64,000 nt of DNA, taken from contig JANJXV010000004.1 of assembly GCA_024803745.1 (NCBI GenBank), forward strand, positions 51,960,358 through 52,024,357, given 5' to 3'. The translations under genes were made by a program, and so were the position numbers. Positions 12,996 through 21,659 of the stretch are shown here, one piece after another. The notes beneath the pieces were generated by a model. It saw only the letters and a list, made by a program, of their open reading frames with translations. It searched no databases and was not told the origin of the DNA. Each line of letters begins with the position of its first letter. Positions within the stretch are counted from its first letter, which is position 1. This stretch comes from Megascapheus bottae. Taxonomy: Eukaryota; Chordata; Mammalia; Rodentia; Geomyidae.

Positions 12996-13001
12996 AGCTG
13001 A
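12996..13001. other. Target-site duplication, left copy (AGCTGA)
   Basis: Six bases AGCTGA directly abut the low-coordinate LTR end. The identical hexamer abuts the other LTR end at 21998-22003. It marks the integration made by the retroviral integrase. Confidence 0.93.
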
Positions 13002-13337
13002 TGCCGGGGCCTCCCGGCAGCAAATTGGGGTTCCTGAAATAAGGGGCAGGGACTGGAAAAATTAGAAGAGAGACAAACACATCGGGTCCAGGAGGTCTGC
13101 AGCCCAAGCAAAAACTGCCTCCTCGTTTATTCTTGACACAAAGTTTTTATCCCCTCCCGAGACCAGGGCCCTCCCAGGTGTTACATCCAGATCGTTAATC
13201 AGGGAGCTGTTGAGGGTTACATTCATATGGTAAATCTCAGATCAATTGAACAGGAGAAGGCCAAAAAACAATAAGACAATCAAGCAATTATCTGATGCAA
13301 ATCAAAGTACAGTTTGTTTCCACTCTTGCTCCCGACA
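13002..13337 (-). repeat. 3' LTR of the provirus
   Basis: This is the second 336-bp copy, preceded on the minus strand by a G-rich polypurine tract. It differs from the 5' copy at one position, 13135 (G here, A at 21795), between the TATA-like box and the AATAAA signal. That is about 0.3 percent divergence, pointing to an insertion well under a few million years old under any usual rodent neutral rate. Confidence 0.97.
13126..13131 (-). terminator. AATAAA polyadenylation signal, 3' LTR copy
   Basis: This is the same hexamer in the 3' LTR, where it would direct cleavage and polyadenylation of the proviral transcript. It starts four bases downstream of the single inter-LTR mismatch. Confidence 0.65.
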
Positions 13338-13352
13338 TATCCCCCGTCTCTA
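13338..13352 (-). other. Polypurine tract
   Basis: Directly before the 3' LTR the minus strand reads AGAGACGGGGGATA, a purine-rich, G-run tract in the position where plus-strand DNA synthesis is primed. Two pyrimidines interrupt it. Confidence 0.75.
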
Positions 13353-13815
13353 TTTTAAAAGAAACACAAGTGCAATTTCTATTCTTTTCACTATCTCTAA
13401 TATCTCATTATCCTGTCTCACTTTCCAAAAATGACTGGTCCCTTCATCTAAAGGGGATAGATGGGCGGAGATTCGGCTTCTGTGACTTCTTCAAGCTGAC
13501 TCAGGGGCGTTGTCTCTGTGCTTGACCAGGGACCTTAAAAAGCCTAGCCTGTTTATTAGGGATTGCAAGGATTAGATATCAGGAATAATAATTTACTCCA
13601 AACTAGAGATCATATTTGACATTTAACAACTGCACAAACCATCTTTGGCTACAATAGTGTAGTTACATAGCACCCATTTGCAAAAGCCTTTTCTTGATTG
13701 TCTGGGGAACTAAGTTTCTGCAACCTTAACAATGCTTCAGTTGTCAGATCTAAACAGATTAATAGAGACACAAGTCTCAGATCCACAAACTTTTCCTGAA
13801 TTTGTGGCTGGTGTC

Positions 13816-13846
13816 AAAAATAAATAAATAAATAAATAAATAAAAA
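13816..13846 (+). repeat. (AAAT)n tract inside the provirus
   Basis: About seven AAAT-type units in the env-less region. Confidence 0.9.
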
Positions 13847-14099
13847 TTTTGCTCAATTAGGGCTTTAAACTATCCACTATCACAGAAGATTGACAAGTTC
13901 CTGCCCAGTTATGAAAGGCACGGGCATTAGTAAGGCATGCTTACAAACTATTCTATGACCTCCCGGCTCTGATTAATTTGATCGGCCAAGCACAAGTGAC
14001 TAAGATCTGACACCATCTCTGCCATCCAAGCAGAGGCTTTCTGCGTCGTGTCCCAGTAGAGTTTCCCCACACAGGGATAAATGTCCCATTGGCAATTCA

Positions 14100-14245
14100 C
14101 TTGCTTAGTTGCTGGACTTGAACTCAGGGCCTGGGCACTGTCCCTCAGCTCTCCAGCTCAAGGCTAGCACCCTGCCACTGTGAGTCCTGAGCTTGGTGCT
14201 TGAGTGCTGTCCCCCAGCTGTTCAGCTCAGAGCTAGCACTCTGCG
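14100..14245 (-). repeat. SINE-derived, internally duplicated fragment inside the provirus
   Basis: The plus strand shows the antisense of the ID-like SINE 3' half (gacttgaactcagggcctggg, ctcaaggctagcaccctg). A second diverged copy of the same segment follows at about 14185-14245. It lies in the env-less region, in the same sense as the provirus. Confidence 0.6.
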
Positions 14246-15961
14246 GCTTCAAGCTCCAAAGCAACTCTGCCTTAATAGCACTCTGCTGCCAGATTAGACA
14301 CCACAATCTCACAGGGACTTTGCTTTGCCCGGGGTTGGCTCAAAACTGCAGTTTTCAGATCAGTGAGTCCTACGAACGGCCATGTATCTCCAATAGAGCA
14401 ACAAGGTGGTAGACACAGAAATAGTCTCTAAGCATGAGCTTACCTAGAACCTGGAAAAGGCCAAAGTTACATCTGAATAAGGATTGCTGTTCTTCTCCAA
14501 TGGGCTAGCTGGAAGTTACAAGAGCAAGCTGAAATAGCAATTAAGCAATTACTTTGGTAGTCCTGATTTTCCTTTTCTCTCTTTCTTTAAACATATAAGA
14601 CAACTTCACTTTCAAATATTGTTCAGAAACCCATTTCCAATGTTCTTAATAACTTTTACTGATACTGGCTTAAACAATTAACACCTTAGCCTTTATTTGC
14701 AATTGAAAAACCTTTAAGGGCACAAAGAGCTCCTGCCCTCAGGCCCCCTAGGGCCCAAGGCACTCCTCTTGCCTTTCAGAAAAAAAGGGGCTCTTATGCA
14801 GTTTAGATTACTGGCTAAAACTCCAACGACAGTTTAAACTCAAATAACAGTTTTTCCCTAATGCAAGAACTATAGACATCAGTGCACCAAAAGTCCAAGT
14901 CTGGACTTAGTTTTCTTCCTTTTTTTTTTTTTTTTTTTTTTTTAAACATTCCTTTAAAATACTAATCACATTATCCACATTTACCATCAGATTTCTAGTG
15001 TCAGTTTGCAAGAAAGGACAGGCAAAGTTTCTGACGTTAATGAACAATTTTACATTTAAATCTCTAATACATGTTTCCAAACTTTAACTTAAAGTACTAA
15101 ATCCCAAATTCCCTAACACCTCTGAGCTGAACAGGATACAATGTTTACAATGTAAACAGCTGTATGCCCTGCAATAAAATGCAGATTTCAGGATCTAGAA
15201 AAATATTTACCAGTTTTTCTTTAAGACAACACAATAATTCTTTGAGACATTGTAAAACATCCAAACCTAATATTTTTCTTGAAGTTTTAAGCTTAGATTT
15301 ACCCAATTGTCTTTGTGTTTAAGTATAAATTTATCCCTTTTTTTTTTTTTTTTTTTTTCCAGCATGCTGACAATTTAACCTAGAACATGTTCACTCACTC
15401 ATTCACACACATTCATACTCAAAGATCATAAAGCGCGCAAAATTAATATCGGCCGTTCAATTTCCGGAAGTTTGTGTCAAGAGAGTTTTGCCAATTTTAC
15501 TCTTACAGGTGAGAACCAGGTTCGAAACAAAACTTTTTGCAAGGCAACTTAGCTGGAATTTATTTTTCCAGGGCTTGTTACAACTGCAGACATGGGGGAG
15601 CGGCCATGCTAGGCCCAGAAATGTTCAAATAAATAACAAGGATGTGTGCTTGAGTACGCACAGAAAAACCATAAGGACCCACACTTAGAAATGGTACCAA
15701 TTTTAAAGACAAAAACTGGACAAAGAAAAATATGTAACATGAACAAGACAGAGAAGCGGAGACTTTTAAATAATCAGACATTGACATATAACAAGAAAAT
15801 TGGACTCAATCAGATACACTTAACAGCTATTTTTAGATTTAGGCATGTCTTGCTGGTGGGACTCTCAGGTATGCCTTGATATTGACAAGAAACTCAGAAG
15901 GGGAAGGGGGGTCAAGGCGTCCCTTGACCACCCAGGCCTCTATTTTAGGCCCACAGTGCAC

Positions 15962-15964
<3 letters not shown>

Positions 15965-15998
<34 letters not shown>

Positions 15999-16038
15999 TA
16001 AAAAATAAAATAGAATAAAAAAAAATAAAACAAAACAC
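15965..16038 (-). other. A29 tract next to U-rich tract in proviral RNA
   Basis: The plus strand has 29 T followed directly by about 45 bases of almost only A and T, mostly A. In the proviral RNA this is a U-rich arm followed by A29, able to fold back on itself. It may be a poly(A) tail relic with a decayed flank, or a structural RNA stability element. Confidence 0.5.
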
Positions 16039-16065
16039 AGACATACAGGGGGTCGGCCGACTTCT

Positions 16066-16075
16066 ACTTACCTCT
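16066..16075 (-). other. Splice-donor-like site downstream of pol
   Basis: The minus strand reads CCAGAG|GTAAGTAG, close to the best possible donor match, with the exon ending at 16072, some 220 bases after the pol stop. HERV-K and MMTV use a second donor in env for small regulatory proteins. Whether this donor works, and what its partner acceptor is, are unknown. Confidence 0.4.
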
Positions 16076-16255
16076 GGAGGCCTTTGCTTTTCACCTGGGC
16101 ATCTTTTACAAAAAAGGTTATTAAGAAGAGGGATGGTAAAGACAAAATAATGTCACATATTAAATTGTGTAGAGTCAATGAATATGTTAAAAGGTCCCTA
16201 CATAATAGTAAAAGGAGGAGAAACACAGCTCATATGAATGTGTGGAACAAGTGGA

Positions 16256-16447
16256 TCAGTAGCAGTCCCAATAGACATGCACAAATAACTCAGGTCCTTT
16301 CCACGTCGCAGGATGCACCACTGGAGGGTTGGGGGTGTAGGCCCAGTGAGTCGCTGCTTGGATGGCCACTGTCACTCTCCACGATCTGAACGCAGCGTTC
16401 AGGCAGCCAGCGGGCGTCATTTTCTCCTTGTGAAAAAACACATACAC
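16256..16447 (-). pseudogene. Possible broken env start overlapping the end of pol
   Basis: This 63-codon frame begins inside pol, 158 bases before the pol stop, in a different frame, and ends 34 bases beyond it. Betaretroviral env genes commonly start by overlapping the pol 3' end like this. A proline/tryptophan pattern near its C-terminus (residues about 35-58) is loosely like the start of a surface glycoprotein. It has no signal peptide or membrane segment and stops at once, so it is at most a relic. It may equally be a chance frame in the shadow of pol. Confidence 0.25.
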
Positions 16448-19400
16448 GCCCTCGACCCCAGGTTAGAACAGGATCGGGTCCATGCCAAGCACCAGTTAGG
16501 GGATCCTTCCACTTTACTAAGGCAAAGGCACGCTGCTCTCTTTTTTCCCAGAATCGCTGAGCAGCAGATAAATTATTTGAATCCAAATTCAAAAAATTTA
16601 AAACAAATAAAGCATGATTAAGTATATTCACAGGGGTAGCGGGATACGACTCCCCTTTCTGTATTTTAGCAATTTGATGTTTTAATAATCCATTAGCTCT
16701 CTCCACGATGCCTTGACCTTGAGGATTGTAAGGAATGCCTGTAATATGAGTGATATTATAGGAACGGCAGAAGGATTGAAATGCTCGGCTTGCGTAGCCA
16801 GGGCCATTATCTGTTTTTATTTGCGAGGGAATCCCCATCACAGCAAAGCATCGAATGCAGTGGGAAATACAATGTTTAGTGGCTTCCCCAGCAAGGGGGG
16901 TGGCCAAGATAAAATTAGAATAAGTATCTACAGTAACATGGACATATTTTAATCGGCCAAATGATGGAACATGCGTGACATCCATCTGCCAAATGTGATT
17001 AGAAAGCAGTCCTCGTGGATTTATACCTAAATGGGGGGCTGGTGAAAAAGGGACACAGTTGGAGCAAGTCTTAACTATTTGCCTCGCTGTTTCCCTAGAT
17101 AATTTGAACTGTCGGCGCAAGGCTCGACTGTTTTGATGATGGATGGCATGTGACTGCTTAGCAAGTTCAACCTGAGTTAAGTAAACTCTGGTGGCAGAGT
17201 CAGTGACCGCATTGCCTTCACTTAAAGGGCCAGGAAGATTAGTGTGAGCTCGAACAAAGCCAAAAAAACAGGGGTGGTTGCGAGAACAAAGCAACGTTTG
17301 TATTTGGCGAAATTGGGTCTGAATATTGGAGTTAGTAGTTCCAATAAAGGGAACAGTTTCTATGACTTGAAGAGCACGAATTACATATTGACTGTCTGAG
17401 TATAAGTTAAAGGGCTCGTCTTGTAACAGGACGAGTGCCTGTAAAACAGCCTCTAACTCCACCTCTTGGGCGGAGGAAAAACCTGTAACCCAAGATTGAG
17501 TTTTCCCATTAATGGTCAAAGCAGCCGTTCCATTTGAGGATCCATCTGTAAATACCAAAGCGGCAGAAGATAAAGGCGAGGCCTGTACTATGGAAGGAAA
17601 TAGAAACGTATGACACGCAGCAAATTGGAGAAGTTTGTTAGACGGGTAGTGATGCAAAATTTTTCCCGTATAATTGGCCCAAGCAATGGCCCAAGGATCG
17701 CAATGGGCGAATAGCCAATCTTGTTGTTGTAAATTATATGGGACACAGATAAAATGAGGTTCCTGACCTAAATATTTACGGGAATCCACTCGGCACATGT
17801 GTATCAGATTAGCTACCAATTCGTAGTAGCTGGTCAGCACTTTGCCGGGTGTTGATGGTAGATAAAGCCATAAAAGTGGGCCATCCTGCCACAATACAGC
17901 AGTTGGGGAGTGAGAAGTAGCTAAAATGTAAACTCCCCAGGGTTTAGAATAGTCACAATAGGTCATTTGTTGCTGGGAAATTGCCTTTTCTACAATTTGG
18001 ATGGCCCTCCTGGCGTCAGGATTTAATTCGCGCAAGGATGTAGGGTTGGTATCTCCTTTTAAGAGATCAAAGAGGGGTTTTAACTCTCCTGTGGAGAGCT
18101 TTAGATAAGGCCGAAGCCAATTTATATCTCCTAAGAATTGCTGAAAATCATGAAGAGTTCTTAAGTGTGAAGTTTTTAATTGTATTTTTTGGCTTTTAAA
18201 ATAGTGTGGGCCTAATATATGGCCTAGATATGTAAAAGGCGGGTGTTCCTGAACCTTTTCAGCTGCTATTACAAGGCCAAAGAGGCTCAGATCCTGCTTT
18301 AGTTGTCCAAAGGCTTGTCGTACGACGATAGGGTCAGAACAAGCCAACAAGATGTCATCCATATAATGAACAATATAAACAGAAGAAAATTTTTCACGAG
18401 TGGAAGAAATGGCTCTAGCCACAAAACTTTGACATAAAGTTGGGCTATTTGCCATGCCCTGTGGGAGCACAAGCCAGTGATATCGCTTCATGGGTTCTTT
18501 AAAATTAACAGAGGGGACACTGAAGGCAAAGCGCTTACAGTCTTGAGGCGCCAGGGGTATAGTATAGAAACAATCCTTCAAATCTATAATAATCTTATAA
18601 GTATCCTTTGGGATTGCCATGGGTGAAGGCAAGCCAGGCTGTAGGGCCCCCATCAGTTCCATTGTGGCATTTATTTTTCTCAAATCCTGTAACAGCCTCC
18701 ATTTACCTGACTTTTTCTTTATAACAAAAATTGGAGAATTCCATGGAGAGTTAGAAGGGGCCACATGCCCCAAATCCAGCTGCTCCTGTACCAGCTGCTG
18801 TACTGCAATGATCTTTTCTAGTGAAAGAGGCCACTGTTCAACCCATACCGGTCGTTCAGAGAGCCAATTTATGGGATCAGCATGAGGGGGAGGGCAAACG
18901 ACAGCTCCCGTCAAGGGATACCCCAATCCTTGTCTCGTAGGGTGAGACTGGGGTTGGAGTGGCTCTAGCTCCCCCTGTGCTGCTCGGCCTAGTCCCCTAA
19001 AGGGGAGGAGGCCTTGATCAAGTAACTGCTTAGTGACCGCAGCACTAGGACTAAACATATACACTCCCATTTTTTCCATGATATCACGACCCCATAAATT
19101 AATTGGCAGATGATCCAAGACAAATGGCTGAAAATGACCAGAGTGCCCTTCCTCATCTCTCCAAACAAGGATCGCACTGCTCTGCTGTGGGTCAGTTGCT
19201 TGCCCAACCCCCTGTAGGGAAGTCATAGAGGTTGTCAGGGGCCATTGGGCTGGCCAATGTTTTTTAGATATCACAGACACATCTGCTCCAGTGTCTAATA
19301 TTCCTTTAAAGGGCTTTTCTTGTATAAATATAGTCATCTCAGGCCTCTCTTGTTTTATGCTTTGTACCCAATAGATATCAGAAGATCTAAATCCTCTCTG

Positions 19401-19880
19401 TCCACATGGGGAATTAGCAGTCTCCCCGGGAGGTAAAGGCACAAGTATTAATTGTGCTAATTTTTGACCGGCTGGGATCGATACCACGTGTTTCGGGGCA
19501 GAGGCCATAACTTTGATTTCTCCAGTAAAATCCTGGTCAATTTTGCCAGGTGTAATCTGTATCCCTTTAAGGGCTGAGCTACTTCGCCCTAACAGCAATC
19601 CAGCCACTCCCGGGGGAAGGGGGCCAAAGACCCCCGTGGGGAGAGCTTGTGTCCCCATCTCTGGGGTCAATACTGAGCAGGTGGAGGAACAGAGGTCCAA
19701 TCCTGCACTTCCTGGGGTGGCACGGAGGAGGCCGGAGACTGATCTTGGGGGGTTGTTAGAAGATGCACTTGTGGCCGAGAAGAGGGAGGGACTGCCCCAT
19801 GGTTTTGCGGGGCCAGGGGCTGGCCCCTCCTCCAGTTTCCCGAAAGCGGGCGGCCATTGCGATCTGTTCTTGACCTGCAA
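16290..19880 (-). CDS. pol: Pro-Pol (dUTPase-protease-RT-RNase H-integrase), -1 frame to gag
   Basis: One uninterrupted frame of 1196 codons from its first ATG; translation should really enter at about codon 16 by -1 shifting from gag. Domains: dUTPase about 55-172 with all five motifs recognisable (AGLDL 59-63, GRSS 98-101, IDQDFTGE 114-121, AQLI 142-145, GFRSSD 163-168); aspartic protease with DTGAD 196-200 and LWGRDI 262-267; a G-patch-like glycine segment 295-321; reverse transcriptase about 330-600 with D433, LPQG 472-475 and YMDD 506-509; RNase H with D779, E808, D829, D894; integrase with zinc ligands H911, H915, C939, C942 and catalytic D967, D1024, E1060 (35 residues between the last two). 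All catalytic residues I can place are present. In many betaretroviruses pro and pol are in separate frames; here they share one. The frame overlaps gag by 214 bases. Confidence 0.96.
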   Translation of the reverse strand: MQVKNRSQWPPAFGKLEEGPAPGPAKPWGSPSLFSATSASSNNPPRSVSGLLRATPGSAGLDLCSSTCSVLTPEMGTQALPTGVFGPLPPGVAGLLLGRSSSALKGIQITPGKIDQDFTGEIKVMASAPKHVVSIPAGQKLAQLILVPLPPGETANSPCGQRGFRSSDIYWVQSIKQERPEMTIFIQEKPFKGILDTGADVSVISKKHWPAQWPLTTSMTSLQGVGQATDPQQSSAILVWRDEEGHSGHFQPFVLDHLPINLWGRDIMEKMGVYMFSPSAAVTKQLLDQGLLPFRGLGRAAQGELEPLQPQSHPTRQGLGYPLTGAVVCPPPHADPINWLSERPVWVEQWPLSLEKIIAVQQLVQEQLDLGHVAPSNSPWNSPIFVIKKKSGKWRLLQDLRKINATMELMGALQPGLPSPMAIPKDTYKIIIDLKDCFYTIPLAPQDCKRFAFSVPSVNFKEPMKRYHWLVLPQGMANSPTLCQSFVARAISSTREKFSSVYIVHYMDDILLACSDPIVVRQAFGQLKQDLSLFGLVIAAEKVQEHPPFTYLGHILGPHYFKSQKIQLKTSHLRTLHDFQQFLGDINWLRPYLKLSTGELKPLFDLLKGDTNPTSLRELNPDARRAIQIVEKAISQQQMTYCDYSKPWGVYILATSHSPTAVLWQDGPLLWLYLPSTPGKVLTSYYELVANLIHMCRVDSRKYLGQEPHFICVPYNLQQQDWLFAHCDPWAIAWANYTGKILHHYPSNKLLQFAACHTFLFPSIVQASPLSSAALVFTDGSSNGTAALTINGKTQSWVTGFSSAQEVELEAVLQALVLLQDEPFNLYSDSQYVIRALQVIETVPFIGTTNSNIQTQFRQIQTLLCSRNHPCFFGFVRAHTNLPGPLSEGNAVTDSATRVYLTQVELAKQSHAIHHQNSRALRRQFKLSRETARQIVKTCSNCVPFSPAPHLGINPRGLLSNHIWQMDVTHVPSFGRLKYVHVTVDTYSNFILATPLAGEATKHCISHCIRCFAVMGIPSQIKTDNGPGYASRAFQSFCRSYNITHITGIPYNPQGQGIVERANGLLKHQIAKIQKGESYPATPVNILNHALFVLNFLNLDSNNLSAAQRFWEKREQRAFALVKWKDPLTGAWHGPDPVLTWGRGRVCVFSQGENDARWLPERCVQIVESDSGHPSSDSLGLHPQPSSGASCDVERT

Positions 19881-21550
19881 TCTTTAGCCCAGTGCTTCCC
19901 TTTACCACAGCGTGGACATGTGCCAGGTGATTTTTCTCTCTTTTGCCTGGCCTGGCATGGGCATTGCGTCATCCAATGTCCTATTTGTCCACAAGAGAAG
20001 CAACGCCCTGGGGGTCTAGCATCCCGAGAATGCCGCTGACCTCTATATTTTAGAGACTCAGTAACAGTCTTTCCTTGAGGAGCGGCGGCTAAAGTAAGGC
20101 CTTGTACATGGGAGGGTCCAATATCAGCACACAGTGAAATAAAGTCCGTGATTCCTCCCTTATTCCTATGGGGTCTGATAGCCGCCTGACAGGCGGCGTT
20201 GGCATTTTCATAGGCTATGTGTCTAACTATACTGTTCCTAGCATTCTCATCTTGTACTAGGCAGTCTGCAGTCTCCATTAATCGAGACAAAAATTCTAGA
20301 TAAGGCTCATTTGGTCCCTGTTTAACTTCTACTAGATTTTTTGTACGATTGGAATTGCGTAACTTTTTCCAAGCCTCTCTCGCCGCAGCATTTATTTGTA
20401 AATAGGCCTCCTTTGCATAACCCAATTGATCTTTGGTGTTTTTATAGGTTCCCTCTCCTAACAACTGATCAACAGTGTAAGGCAGGTTCTTAGACCTATT
20501 TGTTTCAATTTTAGCCCGACACTGTGCAGTGAACTCTGTCTCCCATAATAAGTACTCTCCTGCACTAAGGCATGCTCTGGCAAGCCGCTTCCAGTCATTT
20601 GGGCATGCAATACCAGCACACGCAGCCTCCAATATTACTTGAGTAAAAGGGGCAGTTGGCCCATATTGGGAGCAGGCATTTTTTAAATCCTGTAACAGTT
20701 TAACAGGAACAGGTTGATGGTATACTTGTTCATCATGATCAACTAAACTAGGGAAGCATCGAGGCCCTGAAATACCTTCCCTCTCTCTAGCAGCCTGAGT
20801 CAGGTTTAATTGCGATGCACTGTGCCTGGTTGTAGTGCCTGTTAAAAGGGACTTGTTGCTAGGGCCTTTAGGCTTGCCTAAAGGTTGAGAAAGGGATTGA
20901 GGCCGTAAGGCTGCAGCTGGAGGCGGTGGGTGTGAGGGGTAAGGTTTAGAATCAGACATCATAGTGGCCTGAGGGTCATCTTTCTTTCCTACTTCTGGGG
21001 GGGCTCTCTGCTCTGTCCCCATTTTCGATAGAAGATGTAGCATTTCTTCTAACTTCTTCTCTATCGTAGCCACCCGGCCCTCCAATGACTCATCATAACT
21101 TTCCTCCTTGGTATTCAAACCTGAATTCTGATACTCAATATCTACTGGTTGTTGTTCCCTTTTCAAGATCTCACTTGGACTCTCTTGGGCTGCGGCATAT
21201 GGCTCAGCCTCAGGTTCTTCAGAAGGGTCCTTTAACTCATAAAGTTCCCTTAATTCAAGATTAAGTTCAGCATTTTCATGTAGAGGATCTATGTATTCAC
21301 TTACTAAATTCCATACAGTAGCAGCCTCTACTGGGGTCTTTTCGGGGCCATATACATCATAATAATCTAGAATTCTTTTTCCTATCCGCTGCCAGGCTTT
21401 TTGGAATTCCTCCTCTATAGACCTCGGGTATGCCTCCTCGAGAAACTGTAGGAAGCTCTGAAGCACCCCTTTTTCCACCCACGTTCCGTGGGCTTCAAAT
21501 AGGCCTGTTAAGATCGGTAGAAACAACCCATGGCTATTAGCTTGACCCAT
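19667..21550 (-). CDS. gag: Gag polyprotein of the endogenous retrovirus
   Basis: This open frame of 627 codons encodes the structural polyprotein that assembles retroviral particles. The ATG at 21550 lies 91 bases after the primer-binding site, and the protein starts MGQ, a myristoylation signature giving membrane targeting of matrix. Visible regions in order: matrix-like residues 1-110; an acidic linker; a short coiled-coil-like stretch near 160-178; a proline-rich patch near 206-212; capsid about 265-490 with a major homology region at about 409-428 (Q411, G412, E420); nucleocapsid with two CCHC zinc knuckles, C517-C520-H525-C530 and C545-C548-H553-C558. The length fits betaretroviral Gag. 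The last 55 codons lie beyond the frameshift site and are absent from a Gag-Pro-Pol product. There is no internal stop or frameshift. PPxY or PTAP late motifs are not obvious. Confidence 0.96.
   Translation of the reverse strand: MGQANSHGLFLPILTGLFEAHGTWVEKGVLQSFLQFLEEAYPRSIEEEFQKAWQRIGKRILDYYDVYGPEKTPVEAATVWNLVSEYIDPLHENAELNLELRELYELKDPSEEPEAEPYAAAQESPSEILKREQQPVDIEYQNSGLNTKEESYDESLEGRVATIEKKLEEMLHLLSKMGTEQRAPPEVGKKDDPQATMMSDSKPYPSHPPPPAAALRPQSLSQPLGKPKGPSNKSLLTGTTTRHSASQLNLTQAAREREGISGPRCFPSLVDHDEQVYHQPVPVKLLQDLKNACSQYGPTAPFTQVILEAACAGIACPNDWKRLARACLSAGEYLLWETEFTAQCRAKIETNRSKNLPYTVDQLLGEGTYKNTKDQLGYAKEAYLQINAAAREAWKKLRNSNRTKNLVEVKQGPNEPYLEFLSRLMETADCLVQDENARNSIVRHIAYENANAACQAAIRPHRNKGGITDFISLCADIGPSHVQGLTLAAAPQGKTVTESLKYRGQRHSRDARPPGRCFSCGQIGHWMTQCPCQARQKREKSPGTCPRCGKGKHWAKDCRSRTDRNGRPLSGNWRRGQPLAPQNHGAVPPSSRPQVHLLTTPQDQSPASSVPPQEVQDWTSVPPPAQY
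19809..19827 (-). promoter_or_regulatory. Frameshift-stimulating hairpin
   Basis: The RNA would fold as GGGGCCAG, a CCC loop, then CTGGCCCC: eight perfect pairs, six of them G-C. It starts 7 nt after the slippery heptamer, which is the optimal spacing for -1 shifting. A pseudoknot with downstream bases is possible but not shown. Confidence 0.85.
19835..19841 (-). promoter_or_regulatory. -1 ribosomal frameshift slippery heptamer GGGAAAC
   Basis: In the gag frame the codons read TCG GGA AAC, so G GGA AAC has the required X XXY YYZ phasing. A -1 slip on it continues as CTG GAG GAG, exactly the pro-pol frame. The same heptamer is known at the gag-pro junction of Mason-Pfizer-type viruses. Gag residues 1-572 would be joined to about 1181 Pro-Pol residues. 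Confidence 0.92.
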
Positions 21551-21596
21551 AATTTTTACTCCTGACTATACTCTCTTAATAGTCCTACGATGTGTT

Positions 21597-21606
21597 ACTC
21601 ACCACA
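21597..21606 (-). other. Leader 5' splice donor
   Basis: The minus strand reads TGTG|GTGAGT with the exon ending at 21603, between the primer-binding site and the gag start. A donor here is standard for making subgenomic RNA. No acceptor or envelope frame was found to match it, so any spliced product is unknown. Confidence 0.55.
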
Positions 21607-21641
21607 GGGAGGGGTCCTCCACCTTCGTCCCAGATTTTCAG

Positions 21642-21659
21642 GTCCCTGTTCGGGCGCCA
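21642..21659 (-). other. Primer-binding site, tRNA-Lys3 type
   Basis: Two bases after the 5' LTR the minus strand reads TGGCGCCCGAACAGGGAC, an 18-base perfect match to the known PBS complementary to the 3' end of tRNA-Lys3 (UUU anticodon). MMTV and lentiviruses use this primer, whereas mouse IAP elements use tRNA-Phe. It is the site where minus-strand DNA synthesis starts. Confidence 0.93.

Larger units (their letters stand above)
13353..16255 (-). other. 3' non-coding region of the provirus where env is expected
   Basis: About 2.9 kb lie between pol and the polypurine tract, similar in length to an env gene but without any long minus-strand frame. I see long T runs on the plus strand at 14920-14943, 15338-15358 and 15965-15993 (A runs in proviral RNA), a SINE-derived piece near 14100-14245, an (AAAT)n tract at 13816-13846, and a splice-donor-like site at 16072. 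An open stretch of about 50 codons (about 14100 down to a TAG at 13950-13948) has no family I recognise. The sense A-runs suggest that insertions or retrotransposed pieces built up this region. Confidence 0.6.

Noticed and set aside
15578..15787. Minus-strand 69-codon frame as an env remnant
   Set aside because: It has one hydrophobic stretch from T-rich codons, but no cysteine pattern, fusion peptide or cleavage site; length is at chance level.
18619..18885. Plus-strand frames inside the provirus (also 16084-16389, 16313-16621, 19513-19887)
   Set aside because: They are shadows of pro-pol and gag on the opposite strand.
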